A stretch of DNA of 64,000 nucleotides from Paractinoplanes aksuensis (GCF_024137025.1 NZ_JAMYJR010000056.1:18454-82453), one strand, 5' to 3'. Positions 1 to 8,790 are shown, numbered from the stretch's first letter. Notes: generated by a model not told the origin, from the letters alone. Numbers and translations: made by a program.

Positions 1-72
1 GCGCAGGCGGCGCCGGTCCGCGGCCAGCACGCGGGAGAAGGTCAGGGCGGGACGGGTCGTGAGCGCGCTCAT
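1..72 (-). CDS. ABC transporter permease, N-terminal fragment at the window edge
   Basis: Only the first 24 codons are inside the window, beginning MSALTTRPALTFSRVLAADR. The ATG at 72-70 overlaps the TGA of the upstream ATPase gene (ATGA), which implies translational coupling. An ATPase immediately upstream and this overlap make an ABC-2-type permease the likely product. That is inference from context: no membrane segment lies inside the window. Confidence 0.5.
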   Translation of the reverse strand, partial: MSALTTRPALTFSRVLAADRRRLR

Positions 73-791
73 CGGTGGGACTCCCCTTCCAGGGTGTAGT
101 CGCGGGTCAGGTCGAAGTAGGCGTCCTCGAGGGACTGGTGGCCGGCGGTCAGCTCGGCCATGGTCACGTCGGCCACGAGCCGGCCGCGGCCGATGACGAT
201 CAGGCGGTCGGCCGTCATCTCCATCTCGCTCATCAGATGGGAGGAGAGGAAAACCGTGCGGCCCTCGGCGGCGAGACTGCGCAGCAGCGTGCGGACCCAG
301 CGGATGCCCTCCGGGTCGAGACCGTTGACCGGCTCGTCGAGGATGACGACGCCGGGATCGCCCAGCAGGGCGGCGGCGATGCCGAGACGCTGGGACATGC
401 CGAGCGAGAACCCGCCCGGGCGGCGGCCGGCCACCCCGGACAGCCCGACCAGGCCCAGCACCTCGTCGACCCGGCGCAACGGGATGCCGTGGGTGGTCGC
501 GAGCACGGCCAGGTGCTGGTAGGCGCTGCGGCGCGGATGCACGGCACGGGCATCGAGCAGAACTCCGGCCTCATGCAGCGGCGCGGCCAACCGGTCGTAC
601 GGAAGGCCGTTGATCAGAATTCGGCCGGAGTCGGGTCGGGTCAGGCCGACGGCGATGCGCATGGTCGTCGACTTGCCGGCGCCGTTGGGGCCGAGGAAGC
701 CGGTGACGGCCCCCGGTCGTACGGTGAAGGAAAGGTCTTGGACCGCCGTGTGCCGGCCGAAGTTCTTGGTGACAGCGCGGACGTCGAGCAT
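69..791 (-). CDS. ABC transporter ATP-binding protein, DrrA/CcmA-like exporter class
   Basis: A 240-residue nucleotide-binding domain that would power a two-gene exporter with the permease beginning at 72. Visible motifs in order are Walker A GPNGAGKST (about residues 34-42), the degenerate signature FSLGMSQRLG (about 128-137), Walker B VVILDEP and an H-loop SSH. The protein stops soon after the NBD, as in short exporter ATPases. The ATG at 791 is preceded by GGAAGGAAG at good spacing. The gene starts 5 nt after the CPBP gene stop and overlaps the next start, so it belongs to the leftward operon that begins at 4829. Substrate is unknown; a peptide or drug exporter is possible. Confidence 0.9.
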   Translation of the reverse strand: MLDVRAVTKNFGRHTAVQDLSFTVRPGAVTGFLGPNGAGKSTTMRIAVGLTRPDSGRILINGLPYDRLAAPLHEAGVLLDARAVHPRRSAYQHLAVLATTHGIPLRRVDEVLGLVGLSGVAGRRPGGFSLGMSQRLGIAAALLGDPGVVILDEPVNGLDPEGIRWVRTLLRSLAAEGRTVFLSSHLMSEMEMTADRLIVIGRGRLVADVTMAELTAGHQSLEDAYFDLTRDYTLEGESHR

Positions 792-796
792 GGCAT

Positions 797-1627
797 CTAC
801 TTCCTTCCGAGAGCGAGAACGGCGAGGCCGACCACGGCGTACGCCAACAGGTGCAGGAATCCGGCGGTCATCGCCTCGCCGGGGTAGAGCGTGCGGAGCA
901 GGCCGTCGCCGAAGCCGCTGCCCGGGCCCGCGGCGTTGCCGGCCGCGTGCACCAGACCGAGGATCAGCAGGCTGCCGGTGCGGTTCCAGATCCGGCCGGT
1001 CAGAATTCGGTACGGGACCATCAGCACCGCCAGGAAGGCCAGCATCGCCACCGCCACCGGCAACGGGTTGCCGACCGCCAGTGACACGTGTTGCAGGGCG
1101 AAGACCGGTGCGACCAGGAGCGCGGCCATCACCAACGAGTGCCGCTGTTGCAGGCGGGCCTGGAAGAACCCCGACCAGGCGCCCTCCTCGGCCCAGTTGT
1201 TGGGGATCAGAGTGAGCACAAGGGACAGTGCGAAACCGGAGACGAGCGCGTCGGTCCAGGATCCGGTGGGCGCGCCCAGCAGCGGCCGGGCCAGCCCGAC
1301 GGCGACGACCGGCACGACGGCCAGGGCCAGCGCGTACCAGCGCCAGGCGACCCGCCAGTCGACGAACCGGCGCAGGAACCGGCCGGCGGCCGCCGGCCCG
1401 TCGGCGATCCAGGTGATCGCCACCGCGGGCAGCAGCAGCCCGAGCAGCGACGTGGCCACGATGAACACCTGGTGGGGCACGGGAACGTCGACGAGCAGCG
1501 GGAAGAAGGCGATGCCCTGGCCGACGGTGAACAACCAGGCCAGGAAGGCGGTCAGCGGGTGGCCGGCGATCCAGCGGGAGATCCCGGACCGGACGGGCCC
1601 GGCCGGCGTGACGAGCGTGGACTGCAT
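797..1627 (-). CDS. CPBP-family intramembrane protein (Abi/CAAX-protease-like)
   Basis: A 276-residue polytopic membrane protein with about seven or eight hydrophobic segments. The C-terminal half carries CPBP (ABI) glutamic-endopeptidase-like motifs: EEGAWSGFFQARL, then LQHVSL, then LVHAAGN. In the family, motif 1 is EExxxR; here the arginine position is serine (EEGAWS), so proteolytic activity is uncertain, although both glutamates and the two later histidines are kept. ATG at 1627. It sits between a small unknown gene (13 nt upstream) and an ABC ATPase (5 nt downstream), a position where such proteins often go with bacteriocin or peptide export and self-immunity. That role is inferred from context. 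Confidence 0.8.
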   Translation of the reverse strand: MQSTLVTPAGPVRSGISRWIAGHPLTAFLAWLFTVGQGIAFFPLLVDVPVPHQVFIVATSLLGLLLPAVAITWIADGPAAAGRFLRRFVDWRVAWRWYALALAVVPVVAVGLARPLLGAPTGSWTDALVSGFALSLVLTLIPNNWAEEGAWSGFFQARLQQRHSLVMAALLVAPVFALQHVSLAVGNPLPVAVAMLAFLAVLMVPYRILTGRIWNRTGSLLILGLVHAAGNAAGPGSGFGDGLLRTLYPGEAMTAGFLHLLAYAVVGLAVLALGRK

Positions 1628-1639
1628 GGTGGTGTCCCT

Positions 1640-1942
1640 TCAGAACCGTACGAGAAGGTGCGGGCCGACGTGCTCGAAGTCCTCGCAGCACAGGCCGGCG
1701 AGCACCTGAGGCTCGTCCGCGGGCAGCTCGAGCGCGGTCGCGCCGGTGCGGCGCAGCGCGGCCACCAGCTCGCAAACGAGCTCGGACAGCGGTGGGGTCA
1801 GTTCGAGGAGCCGGGTGACGCCGTCGGCGCCGGTGCGCGTGACGGCGGTGCCGAGGGCCGGGGTTCCCGGCGGGGCGGCGATGTCGGCGAGTTCCCAGCG
1901 GGTGGTGTTCCCGGCCGGTGTCCGCCGCAGCACTGTGGTCAT
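1640..1942 (-). CDS. small hypothetical protein
   Basis: A 100-residue soluble protein beginning MTTVLRRTPAGNTTRWELAD, with no signal peptide or membrane segment. A CC pair lies near residue 85 (LCCEDF). I recognise no domain. It is held in the leftward operon by short gaps: 16 nt after the regulator stop and 13 nt before the CPBP start. Leucine-rich amphipathic stretches at 45-65 suggest a compact fold. It could be a small partner of the exporter, but nothing in the sequence shows that. Confidence 0.6.
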   Translation of the reverse strand: MTTVLRRTPAGNTTRWELADIAAPPGTPALGTAVTRTGADGVTRLLELTPPLSELVCELVAALRRTGATALELPADEPQVLAGLCCEDFEHVGPHLLVRF

Positions 1943-1958
1943 GCCCCGACGATGCGGC

Positions 1959-4829
1959 TCAGGGCTTGCGCGATCCTTGCACGCCGTTTGCGGTCAGCCG
2001 CGGAACCCGGCACACGTCGCCCAGCACGGCGCTGCGGGTCGCGGCCTCGGCGACCAGCTCGGCGGCCCGGCCGGCGTCACCCACGCGCCGATGGGCCTCG
2101 GCCCGCAGCAACAGATAGAACGGCAGGAACAGCAACACCCCGGAAGCAGCAACCCGTTGGTACGCCTCGTCGGCCCGACCCGGCGCGGCCGGGTCGCCCC
2201 GCATCGCCTCGGCCCAGGCCACGAGCACACGGGCGTGCGCGCCGAAGAGTGAGTCCTCGTGATCGGCGCACGCCGTGGCCCGCCGGTGGCAGGCGTCGGC
2301 ATCGCCCCGCATGGCGTGCAGCCACGCCGCGTACAGGTCGGTCTCCATCGTGAGGGTCGCGTCGCCGGCCGCCCGATCGTGGGCCAGCCGGACGGCCCGG
2401 TCGGCGGCCGGGTCATCGCCGCGGCAGTGCGCGACGATCGCGGTGTAGGCGGGCACCGCGATCTGAATCGCGGGCACGCCGATCTCATGTTCCGCGGCCG
2501 CGCGCAGGTGCTCGGCCGCCTCGTCCAGCTGACCGCGGACCGTCTGCCCCCAGCCGGCGACGAAGTGCGCGGCGGCCCGGGCGGCCGGGTCCAGATCGGT
2601 GGCCAGGGCCCGCTCGGCGATCGCCACGACCTCGCCGTAGCGGCCGCTCACGCCCCGGGTCACCAGCGCGTTGACCCAGCCGGCGATGCTCTCGATCAGG
2701 TCCGGTTCGCCGCCGCCGTCGCCCGTGGCCGGGCGCGCTCCCCCGCTCCAGACCCGCACGACGGCCAACCGGCCGCGCACCGACTGAACGAGTTGCGCGT
2801 CGACGGCCCGCTCGGCCAGGGCCAGCGCCTGTTCGAGCAGGCGTTCGGCCTCGCGGTAGGCGTTGCGGGTCACCGCGTCGTCGGCCGCGGCGGCCAGGAA
2901 CGGCACGGCGGCGGCCCCGGTGACGGGCTCGGCCAGGGCGAGGTGCCGGGCCACCGCGACGACGTCCGGCGCGGCCAGCACCCCACGGGCGCGCACGGCC
3001 TCGGCCAGGCGGGCGTGCAGGCGTACCCGCCGGGCCTGGAACACCCCGCGTTCGAGGGTCTGCCGCACGAGGTCGTGCCGCAGCGCGAACCCCGGCCCCT
3101 GCTCGACCAGCAGCTCGGCCAGCAGGGCGCTCTCACCGGCATCGAGCACCGCGTCGGCGTCGAGCCCGGTCACCGCGGCCAGCGTCTCGACGTCGATCGG
3201 ACGGCCGGCCAGCGCGGCCACCGTGAGCAGCGCGACCGTCGGCTGCGGCAGTCGTTCGAGACGCCGCCGCAGCACCTCCTCGACGCCGGCCGGCAGCGCC
3301 TCGCCCACCGCGTCGGGGTCGAGCCGCTGCTCACTGGCCAGCAACCGGGCCAGTTCGCCGACGAAGAACGGGTTCCCTTCGGTACGCCGATGCAGCGCCT
3401 CGGCCACGCCGGGCCCCGGCACCTGGCCCGAGACGCGGCGCACGACCTCGGCGATGTCGTCGACCCCGAGCCCGGGCAGGGGTAGCCGGACCACGGCGTC
3501 GCGGCGCAACGCGGCCACCACGGCCTCGGCGCCCGGCTCCCCGCTGCGGACCGCGACGGCGAAGAGCACACCGTGGTCGATCAACTGATCCACGGCCAGC
3601 GCGAGCAGGGTGCGGCTGTCCGGATCCACCCACTGCAGGTCGTCGAGGACCACGAGCAACGGCGCGACCCGATGCGCGGCCAGCAGCAGGTCGACGACCC
3701 CGCGGAAGAGCCGGGTCGGCGAGCCGCCCGCGGGCCCGCCCGCCACCATGAGCTCCAGCGCGTGCCCGGCCGCCTCGCCGGGCGCGCCGTCCGGCAGGCG
3801 TTCCGCGACCTCGCGCACGATGGTGACCCAGGGCCACAGCGCCGGCATGGCCCCTGTGCCCACTCCCGACCCGTGCACCACCGAGCCGCCGGCCGCGACG
3901 ACCCGCTCGGCCACCGCTTGCAGCAGGGTCGTCTTGCCCGCCCCGGCCGACGCCTCCAGCACCAGCAACGCGCCTCGCCCCCGCCCGGCGGCGGCCCGAG
4001 CCTGATCGACCACGGCGAGCGCGGCCGCCCGTCCGAGCAGGGAGTCGGCCGCGTCGGCTTCCGGGGGGTCGCTCAGCTCGACGACAGCCGGGGCCGGCAC
4101 CACTGTCAGGGCCGGGTCGTGGCGCAGGATGCCGGCCTCGAGCTCACGGGTGTCGTCGGCCGGGTCGAGCCCCAGCTCCTCGGCCAGCCCGCGCCGCAGC
4201 CGGGCCAGGACGGCCAGCGCGTCAGACTGGCGCCCGGTGCGGTACAGCCCGAGGGCGAGCGCCCGCCAGCCGCGCTCGCGGAACGGGTTGGCCGTCACGA
4301 ACCGTCCGCCCGCGGCCACCACGGCCTCCGCGTCCCCGGCGAGCAGGGCCGCTTCGAGCGCGAACTCCTCGGCCGCCAGGCGTAGTTCGGCCAGCCGGGC
4401 TGCCTCGGCCCGCGCGAAGGGCACCGCCTGCAGATCGGCGAGCGCGTCCCCGCGCCAGAGCCCCAGCGCCTCGGCCAGCAGCGCGCGCGGATCGCCGGCC
4501 CGGCGGGCGTCGGTCAGCAGCTGTTCGAAACGGTTGACGTCCACATGGGCCGGGTCGAGGTCCAACATCCACCCCGGCGGCCGGGTCAGCAGGTGCGGCC
4601 CGTCGGCCGCCAACAGGCGACGCAGACGCGAAACGTACGACTGCAGTCCCAACGTGGCCCGCGCCGGCGGCTCCCGCGGCCACAACTCATCGACGAACCG
4701 GTCGAGCGGCACGACCCGGCGCGCATTGAGAGCCAGCAACGCGAACACCGCCCGCTGCTTGAGCCCACCGAGCCGCAGCGCCTCTCCCCCGGCCTCCGCC
4801 CCCACCGGCCCGAGCAGCACCACCCGCAT
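1959..4829 (-). CDS. BTAD/SARP-type transcriptional regulator with AAA ATPase and TPR-like C-terminus
   Basis: A 956-residue regulator. Residues about 1-90 form an OmpR/SARP-like winged helix (LKQRAVFALLALNARRVVP, then a LQSYVSRLRRLL recognition segment). Residues about 95-245 are a bacterial transcriptional activation domain (BTAD). From about 265 comes an AAA_16/NB-ARC-like ATPase with Walker A ASAGAGKTT and Walker B LLVVLDDLQWVD, followed by helical TPR-like repeats to the end. The family binds DNA to activate nearby genes, often for specialised metabolism or export. It heads a leftward operon with the CPBP protein and ABC transporter, so it probably controls that export module. The ATG at 4829 has only a weak ribosome site. 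Confidence 0.88.
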   Translation of the reverse strand: MRVVLLGPVGAEAGGEALRLGGLKQRAVFALLALNARRVVPLDRFVDELWPREPPARATLGLQSYVSRLRRLLAADGPHLLTRPPGWMLDLDPAHVDVNRFEQLLTDARRAGDPRALLAEALGLWRGDALADLQAVPFARAEAARLAELRLAAEEFALEAALLAGDAEAVVAAGGRFVTANPFRERGWRALALGLYRTGRQSDALAVLARLRRGLAEELGLDPADDTRELEAGILRHDPALTVVPAPAVVELSDPPEADAADSLLGRAAALAVVDQARAAAGRGRGALLVLEASAGAGKTTLLQAVAERVVAAGGSVVHGSGVGTGAMPALWPWVTIVREVAERLPDGAPGEAAGHALELMVAGGPAGGSPTRLFRGVVDLLLAAHRVAPLLVVLDDLQWVDPDSRTLLALAVDQLIDHGVLFAVAVRSGEPGAEAVVAALRRDAVVRLPLPGLGVDDIAEVVRRVSGQVPGPGVAEALHRRTEGNPFFVGELARLLASEQRLDPDAVGEALPAGVEEVLRRRLERLPQPTVALLTVAALAGRPIDVETLAAVTGLDADAVLDAGESALLAELLVEQGPGFALRHDLVRQTLERGVFQARRVRLHARLAEAVRARGVLAAPDVVAVARHLALAEPVTGAAAVPFLAAAADDAVTRNAYREAERLLEQALALAERAVDAQLVQSVRGRLAVVRVWSGGARPATGDGGGEPDLIESIAGWVNALVTRGVSGRYGEVVAIAERALATDLDPAARAAAHFVAGWGQTVRGQLDEAAEHLRAAAEHEIGVPAIQIAVPAYTAIVAHCRGDDPAADRAVRLAHDRAAGDATLTMETDLYAAWLHAMRGDADACHRRATACADHEDSLFGAHARVLVAWAEAMRGDPAAPGRADEAYQRVAASGVLLFLPFYLLLRAEAHRRVGDAGRAAELVAEAATRSAVLGDVCRVPRLTANGVQGSRKP

Positions 4830-4881
4830 GCCCGCGAGTCTCGCACGCGAACTCGCGGTCGCAGAACCGCACGTTCACAGC

Positions 4882-4923
4882 GTGGCGATCAGCCGTCGGG
4901 TCCGACGATTGCCTGATCGCCAC
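4882..4923. repeat. nested perfect inverted repeat in the intergenic region
   Basis: GTGGCGATCAG at 4882-4892 pairs perfectly with CTGATCGCCAC at 4913-4923. Inside the 20-nt loop a second stem CGTCGG/CCGACG closes over GT. It lies between the 3' end of the bkd E2 gene (5020, leftward) and the start of the regulator at 4829 (leftward). No T-run follows on either strand, so it could be a hairpin that slows transcription after bkd, or an operator for the regulator. The rest of the 190-bp gap shows only a repeated CGCGGAACTCC and no gene. Confidence 0.6.
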
Positions 4924-5019
4924 ACAATCGGCGCGCGGAACTCCCTCACCGCCGTAACCGCCGGGCACGCGGAACTCCGCAGCCGCCCGACTCAGGTTCG
5001 TCAGCGGCCGCCGAACCGT

Positions 5020-6663
5020 TCAGAGCTTGGCGATCGCCGAGGCCGGGTTCTCGATGGCGTCGGCGACACTGCGCATGAAGGCGGCGGCGGTGGCGCCGTC
5101 GGCCACGCGGTGGTCGAAGACGAAGCTCATCTGGCAGATCTTGCGAACGCAGAGCTGGCCGCCGATGACCCAGGGGCGGTCGATGATGCGTCCGAAACCC
5201 AGGATGGCCACCTGGGGGTGGTTGATGATGGCGGCGCTGCCGTCGACGTTGAAGCTGCCGTAGTTGTTGAGGGTGAAAGTGCCGTTGCCGGTCAACGTGC
5301 CGGCTCGGGCGGCCTCGGTGATACGGCGGATCTCCTCGTCCAGGCGGGTCGTGGTGAGCGAACCGGCATCGGTGACGGCCGGGACCACAAGACCGCGCGA
5401 GCCCTGGACTGCTACGCCCAGGTCAATACGATCGAGCTCGACTATCTCCTGGCGCTCGGTGTCCACGCGGGAGTTGAAGACGGGGTACTCGCGCAGCGCG
5501 GCCACCGTGAAGCGGGCGATGTAGGCCATCAGCCCGGGTCCGGGGCGGGTGGCCTCGCGCAGCTCCCACAGCCGGGTGGCGTCGAGGTCGACCCACACCG
5601 TGGCTTCCGGGATCTCGGCCCGGCTGCGCGTGAGCGCGGCCGATGTCGCCCGGCGGAAGGCACTCATCGGAGTGCGCCGCTCCCCCGGCGCCGCAAATGA
5701 ACTCGCCGCCGCGAACGACCCCGAAGCCACGGCCGACCCCGACGCCGCAAGCGAACCGGGCGCCGCAAGCGAACCGGGCGCCGCAAGCGAACCGGGCGCT
5801 GCAAGTGGCCCCGAGGCTGCGATCGATCCCGGCGACGCGGACGAGTTCGGCGGCGCAAGGGGGCCCGCCGACGATGGCGCAGACGGCAGCGGTGCGGACG
5901 GCACGGCCAGCGCCCGGGTCACGTCGGAGCGGACGATCAGCCCGCCCGGCCCCGTGCCGTCGAGTGTGCGGAGGTCGACACCGCCCTCGCGGGCCAGCTT
6001 CCGCACCAGCGGCGAGACGACGAGCGGCACGCGCGAGACCGGCGCCGGCACCGCATGCGCCACCGCCGCTCGCGGCCGACGGCGACGCCCCGACGCGGCA
6101 GCGCCGCCCGAGGTGCCGTACCCGATGAGGACATTCCCCGAGCCCGCCCGTTCCTCTTCGCGATAAGTCTCGCCCGAGGCAGACGAAGCGGAAGCGCCCT
6201 CCGGCACAGGGGACGAAGCCGCCGCAGCATCCGACGCCGACGCAGCAACCGTGGCAGACGCACCATCCGAAGCCGGCGCAAGAACCGAAGCGGACGCACC
6301 ATCTGAAGTCGACACGAGGAGCGGTGCCGGCGCAGAAAGCGGAGCCGACGCACCAGCCGAAAGCGGCGGAGGAGTCGAGCCGGCTGCAGCGACCGTCAGC
6401 AGCGGCTTGCCCACCTCCAGCACGCCCCCTTCCGGCGCGTGCCGGATGGCGACCTGACCTGCGAACGGTGACGGGACCTCGACCAGCGACTTGGCCGTCT
6501 CCACCTCGACCACCGGCTGATCGACTTCGACCACGTCGCCCTCGGCCACGAGCCACCGCACCACCTCGGCCTCGGTCAGCCCCTCGCCGAGATCCGGCAG
6601 CCGAAACACCTGGTCAAGCGACTCGGACCCCTGGTCAGCGCGCTCGGACACCTGGTCGGTCAC
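5020..6663 (-). CDS. bkdC: dihydrolipoamide acyltransferase, E2 of a branched-chain 2-oxoacid dehydrogenase complex
   Basis: E2 moves the acyl group from E1 to CoA through a swinging lipoyl arm. The 547-residue protein has an N-terminal lipoyl domain with the lipoylation site VETAKSLVEV (about residues 54-63), an unusually long Ala/Ser/Pro linker (about 95-230), a peripheral-subunit-binding domain (SPLVRKLAREGGVDLRTL), a second linker with PGSLAA repeats, and a C-terminal acyltransferase domain ending with the catalytic FDHRVADG. The GTG start at 6663 overlaps the E1beta stop (GTGA). E1alpha and E1beta upstream and a divergent Lrp-type gene match known actinobacterial bkd loci. The protein is longer than most E2s because of the linker. 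No E3 gene is nearby. Confidence 0.92.
   Translation of the reverse strand: MTDQVSERADQGSESLDQVFRLPDLGEGLTEAEVVRWLVAEGDVVEVDQPVVEVETAKSLVEVPSPFAGQVAIRHAPEGGVLEVGKPLLTVAAAGSTPPPLSAGASAPLSAPAPLLVSTSDGASASVLAPASDGASATVAASASDAAAASSPVPEGASASSASGETYREEERAGSGNVLIGYGTSGGAAASGRRRRPRAAVAHAVPAPVSRVPLVVSPLVRKLAREGGVDLRTLDGTGPGGLIVRSDVTRALAVPSAPLPSAPSSAGPLAPPNSSASPGSIAASGPLAAPGSLAAPGSLAAPGSLAASGSAVASGSFAAASSFAAPGERRTPMSAFRRATSAALTRSRAEIPEATVWVDLDATRLWELREATRPGPGLMAYIARFTVAALREYPVFNSRVDTERQEIVELDRIDLGVAVQGSRGLVVPAVTDAGSLTTTRLDEEIRRITEAARAGTLTGNGTFTLNNYGSFNVDGSAAIINHPQVAILGFGRIIDRPWVIGGQLCVRKICQMSFVFDHRVADGATAAAFMRSVADAIENPASAIAKL
5744..5815. repeat. 18-bp tandem repeat in the E2 linker
   Basis: Three perfect and one degenerate copy of an 18-bp unit (GCCGCAAGCGAACCGGGC) encode the PGSLAA hexapeptide repeats of the inter-domain linker on the reverse strand. 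The copy number is probably unstable and changes only linker length. Confidence 0.85.
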
Positions 6664-7649
6664 GAGTCCTCCCACTGCAGGTCGTCGACCGCGTCGAGGA
6701 CCCGGTCGACGCCGGGCAGGTGCAGGTGCTCGTATTTCGGCGGCGGGTACGGGATGTCGAAACCGGTAACCCGGCGGATCGGCGCGGCCAGCGAGTGGAA
6801 GCACCGCTCGGTCACCCGGGCCACGATCTCGGACGAGACGCTGGCGAAGCCCGACGCCTCGGCGACCACCACCGCGCGGCCGGTGGAGCGGACCGCCGCG
6901 CACACCGTCTCGTCGTCGAACGGCACGATCGAGCGCAGATCCACCACCTGCAGGCTGCGCCCCTCGCGGTCGGCCACCTCGGCCGCCTCCAGGGCGACGG
7001 GCACGCTCGGCCCGTACGCGATCAGCGTGGCGTCCGTGCCCTCGCGCCGCACCACGGCCCGCCCGATGGCCGGCGGGCGTGGGCCGAGTTCGACCTCTTC
7101 CTTGCTCCAGTACAGCTTCTTCGGTTCGAGGAACACGACCGGGTCGGGCGAGGCGATGGCCTCCCGCAACATGGCGTACGCGTCGGCCGGCGTCGACGGC
7201 GCCACCACGTGCAACCCGGGCGTGTGCGCGTAGTACGCCTCGGACGAGTCGCAGTGGTGCTCGACGCCACCGATCCCCCCGGCGTACGGGATCCGGATGA
7301 CCATCGGCAGCGCCACCCGGCCGCGCGTGCGGTTCCGCATCTTGGCCACGTGGCTGACGATCTGCTCGAAGGCCGGGTAGGCGAACGCGTCGAACTGCAT
7401 CTCGACCACCGGCCGCATGCCGTTCATGGCCATGCCGACCGCCACGCCGACGATCCCGGACTCGGCCAGGGGCGTGTCGAAGCAGCGGTCTTCGCCGAAC
7501 TCGGCGGTCAGCCCGTCGGTGACGCGGAAGACGCCACCCAGCGGCCCGACATCCTCGCCGAATACTACGACCGTCGGATCGTCGGACAATGCGTCGCGCA
7601 GGGCCCGGTTCAGCGCCTGGGCCATCGACAACTTCTCGTGCCGGGTCAT
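6660..7649 (-). CDS. bkdB: 2-oxoisovalerate dehydrogenase E1 beta subunit
   Basis: A 329-residue transketolase-like subunit that forms the thiamine-diphosphate active site with E1alpha for decarboxylation of branched-chain 2-oxo acids, feeding iso/anteiso fatty-acid priming and amino-acid breakdown. It begins MTRHEKLSMAQALNRAL and carries the family features FGEDVG, FDTPLAESGIVG and the conserved stretch IPYAGGIGGVEHH. The ATG at 7649 overlaps the E1alpha stop, and its own stop overlaps the E2 GTG, so the three genes are translationally coupled. A longer ORF upstream of this start is only read-through of E1alpha in another frame. Confidence 0.94.
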   Translation of the reverse strand: MTRHEKLSMAQALNRALRDALSDDPTVVVFGEDVGPLGGVFRVTDGLTAEFGEDRCFDTPLAESGIVGVAVGMAMNGMRPVVEMQFDAFAYPAFEQIVSHVAKMRNRTRGRVALPMVIRIPYAGGIGGVEHHCDSSEAYYAHTPGLHVVAPSTPADAYAMLREAIASPDPVVFLEPKKLYWSKEEVELGPRPPAIGRAVVRREGTDATLIAYGPSVPVALEAAEVADREGRSLQVVDLRSIVPFDDETVCAAVRSTGRAVVVAEASGFASVSSEIVARVTERCFHSLAAPIRRVTGFDIPYPPPKYEHLHLPGVDRVLDAVDDLQWEDS

Positions 7650-8719
7650 CGCGCCGCCACCTCCCGGTCCAGTTCGTCGGCCAGCTGAGCCGCCTGCTCC
7701 CGCAACTGCGGAGTCGGCGAGGAGTAGACGGAAGCGAACAGCTGGGCCGGATCGGGTTCGATGTCCCGGTTCAGCCCGTCGCGCACATGCTCGGCCACGC
7801 GCTCCGCCTCGGCGCGGAAGGCGGTCTCGTCGATCGACAGATAGGCCGACAGCCGGACAATCGGATCGCGCCCGGTCCACGCCTCGACGTCAGCGGCGGC
7901 GCGGTAGCGGGTCGCGTCGTCGGCGTTCGTGTGCGCCTGCATGCGGTAGGTGTGCGCCTCTATCAACTGCGGTCCCTCGCCGGCGCGGGCACGGATCACC
8001 GCGTTGCCCAGCACCGACAGCAGCGCGGCCACGTCGTTGCCGTCGACGCGCTCGCCCGGCAGGCCGTAGCCGACACCCTTGTGGGCCAGCGACGGCGCTG
8101 CGGTCTGCCGGGCCAGGGGCACACTGATCGCGTACTCGTTGTTCTGGATCAGGAAGACGACCGGGGCCTTGAGCACGGCGGCGAAGTTGAGCGCCTCGTG
8201 GAAGTCGCCCTCGCTGGTGCCGCCGTCGCCGCAGAGCGCCATCACCACGGTCGGTTCGCCCCGCAGCCGGGCCGCGTGGGCCACCCCGACCGCGTGCGGC
8301 AACTGGGTCGCCAGCGGCGTGGCATGCGGGGCGACCCGGTGCTCGTACGGGTCCCAGCCGCAGTGCCAGTCGCCCTTGAGCAGGGTCAGCGCCTCGACCG
8401 GGTCGACCCCGCGCTCGACCACGGCCGCCGTGTCGCGATAGGTCGGGAACAGCCAGTCGCCCTCGTCGAGCACCTGGGCCGCGGCGATCTGGCACGCCTC
8501 CTGCCCGTGCGACGACGGGTAGACGGCCAGCCGGCCCTGGCGGACCAGGGCGTACGCCTGATCGTTGAGCCGGCGGGCAGTGATCAGCGAGGCCAGGGCG
8601 CGGCGCAGCGCGGCATCGTCGGGGAGGGCGCGACCGGCATCGGCGACGGGGTGGCCGTGCGCGTCGATGAGGGTCACCGGGGTGTCGGAGGGCAGAAGGT
8701 GGTCTGCGTCACCTGTCAT
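7646..8719 (-). CDS. bkdA: 2-oxoisovalerate dehydrogenase E1 alpha subunit
   Basis: A 357-residue thiamine-diphosphate-binding subunit. The ThDP motif begins GDGGTSEGD and ends about 25 residues later at NN (LIQNN); SSHGQEACQ and the HTNADDATRYR loop are also typical. I chose the ATG at 8719 (MTGDADHL) because GAGAAG lies upstream and family similarity begins after it; a GTG at 8755 is possible. It is the first gene of the E1alpha-E1beta-E2 operon, divergent from the Lrp/AsnC gene at 8851. A perfect palindrome in the 131-bp gap is a candidate operator. Confidence 0.93.
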   Translation of the reverse strand: MTGDADHLLPSDTPVTLIDAHGHPVADAGRALPDDAALRRALASLITARRLNDQAYALVRQGRLAVYPSSHGQEACQIAAAQVLDEGDWLFPTYRDTAAVVERGVDPVEALTLLKGDWHCGWDPYEHRVAPHATPLATQLPHAVGVAHAARLRGEPTVVMALCGDGGTSEGDFHEALNFAAVLKAPVVFLIQNNEYAISVPLARQTAAPSLAHKGVGYGLPGERVDGNDVAALLSVLGNAVIRARAGEGPQLIEAHTYRMQAHTNADDATRYRAAADVEAWTGRDPIVRLSAYLSIDETAFRAEAERVAEHVRDGLNRDIEPDPAQLFASVYSSPTPQLREQAAQLADELDREVAAR

Positions 8720-8778
8720 GGGCCCATGCTTCTCGCGTTGCCATCTGGATTCCACTACTGGCCCGGAACCGAGAAGAT

Positions 8779-8790
8779 GTACGTTCGTAC
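8779..8790. promoter_or_regulatory. candidate Lrp/AsnC operator between bkdA and its regulator
   Basis: GTACGTTCGTAC is a perfect 12-bp palindrome about 60 bp from both divergent starts (8719 leftward, 8851 rightward). Lrp/AsnC regulators bind short palindromes and often autoregulate. Assignment to this regulator is inferred from position only. Confidence 0.45.

Noticed and set aside
69..1775. Single 568-codon protein joining the CPBP and ABC genes
   Set aside because: The first 320 codons are an out-of-frame reading of the CPBP gene; the ATPase starts at its own ATG with a ribosome site.
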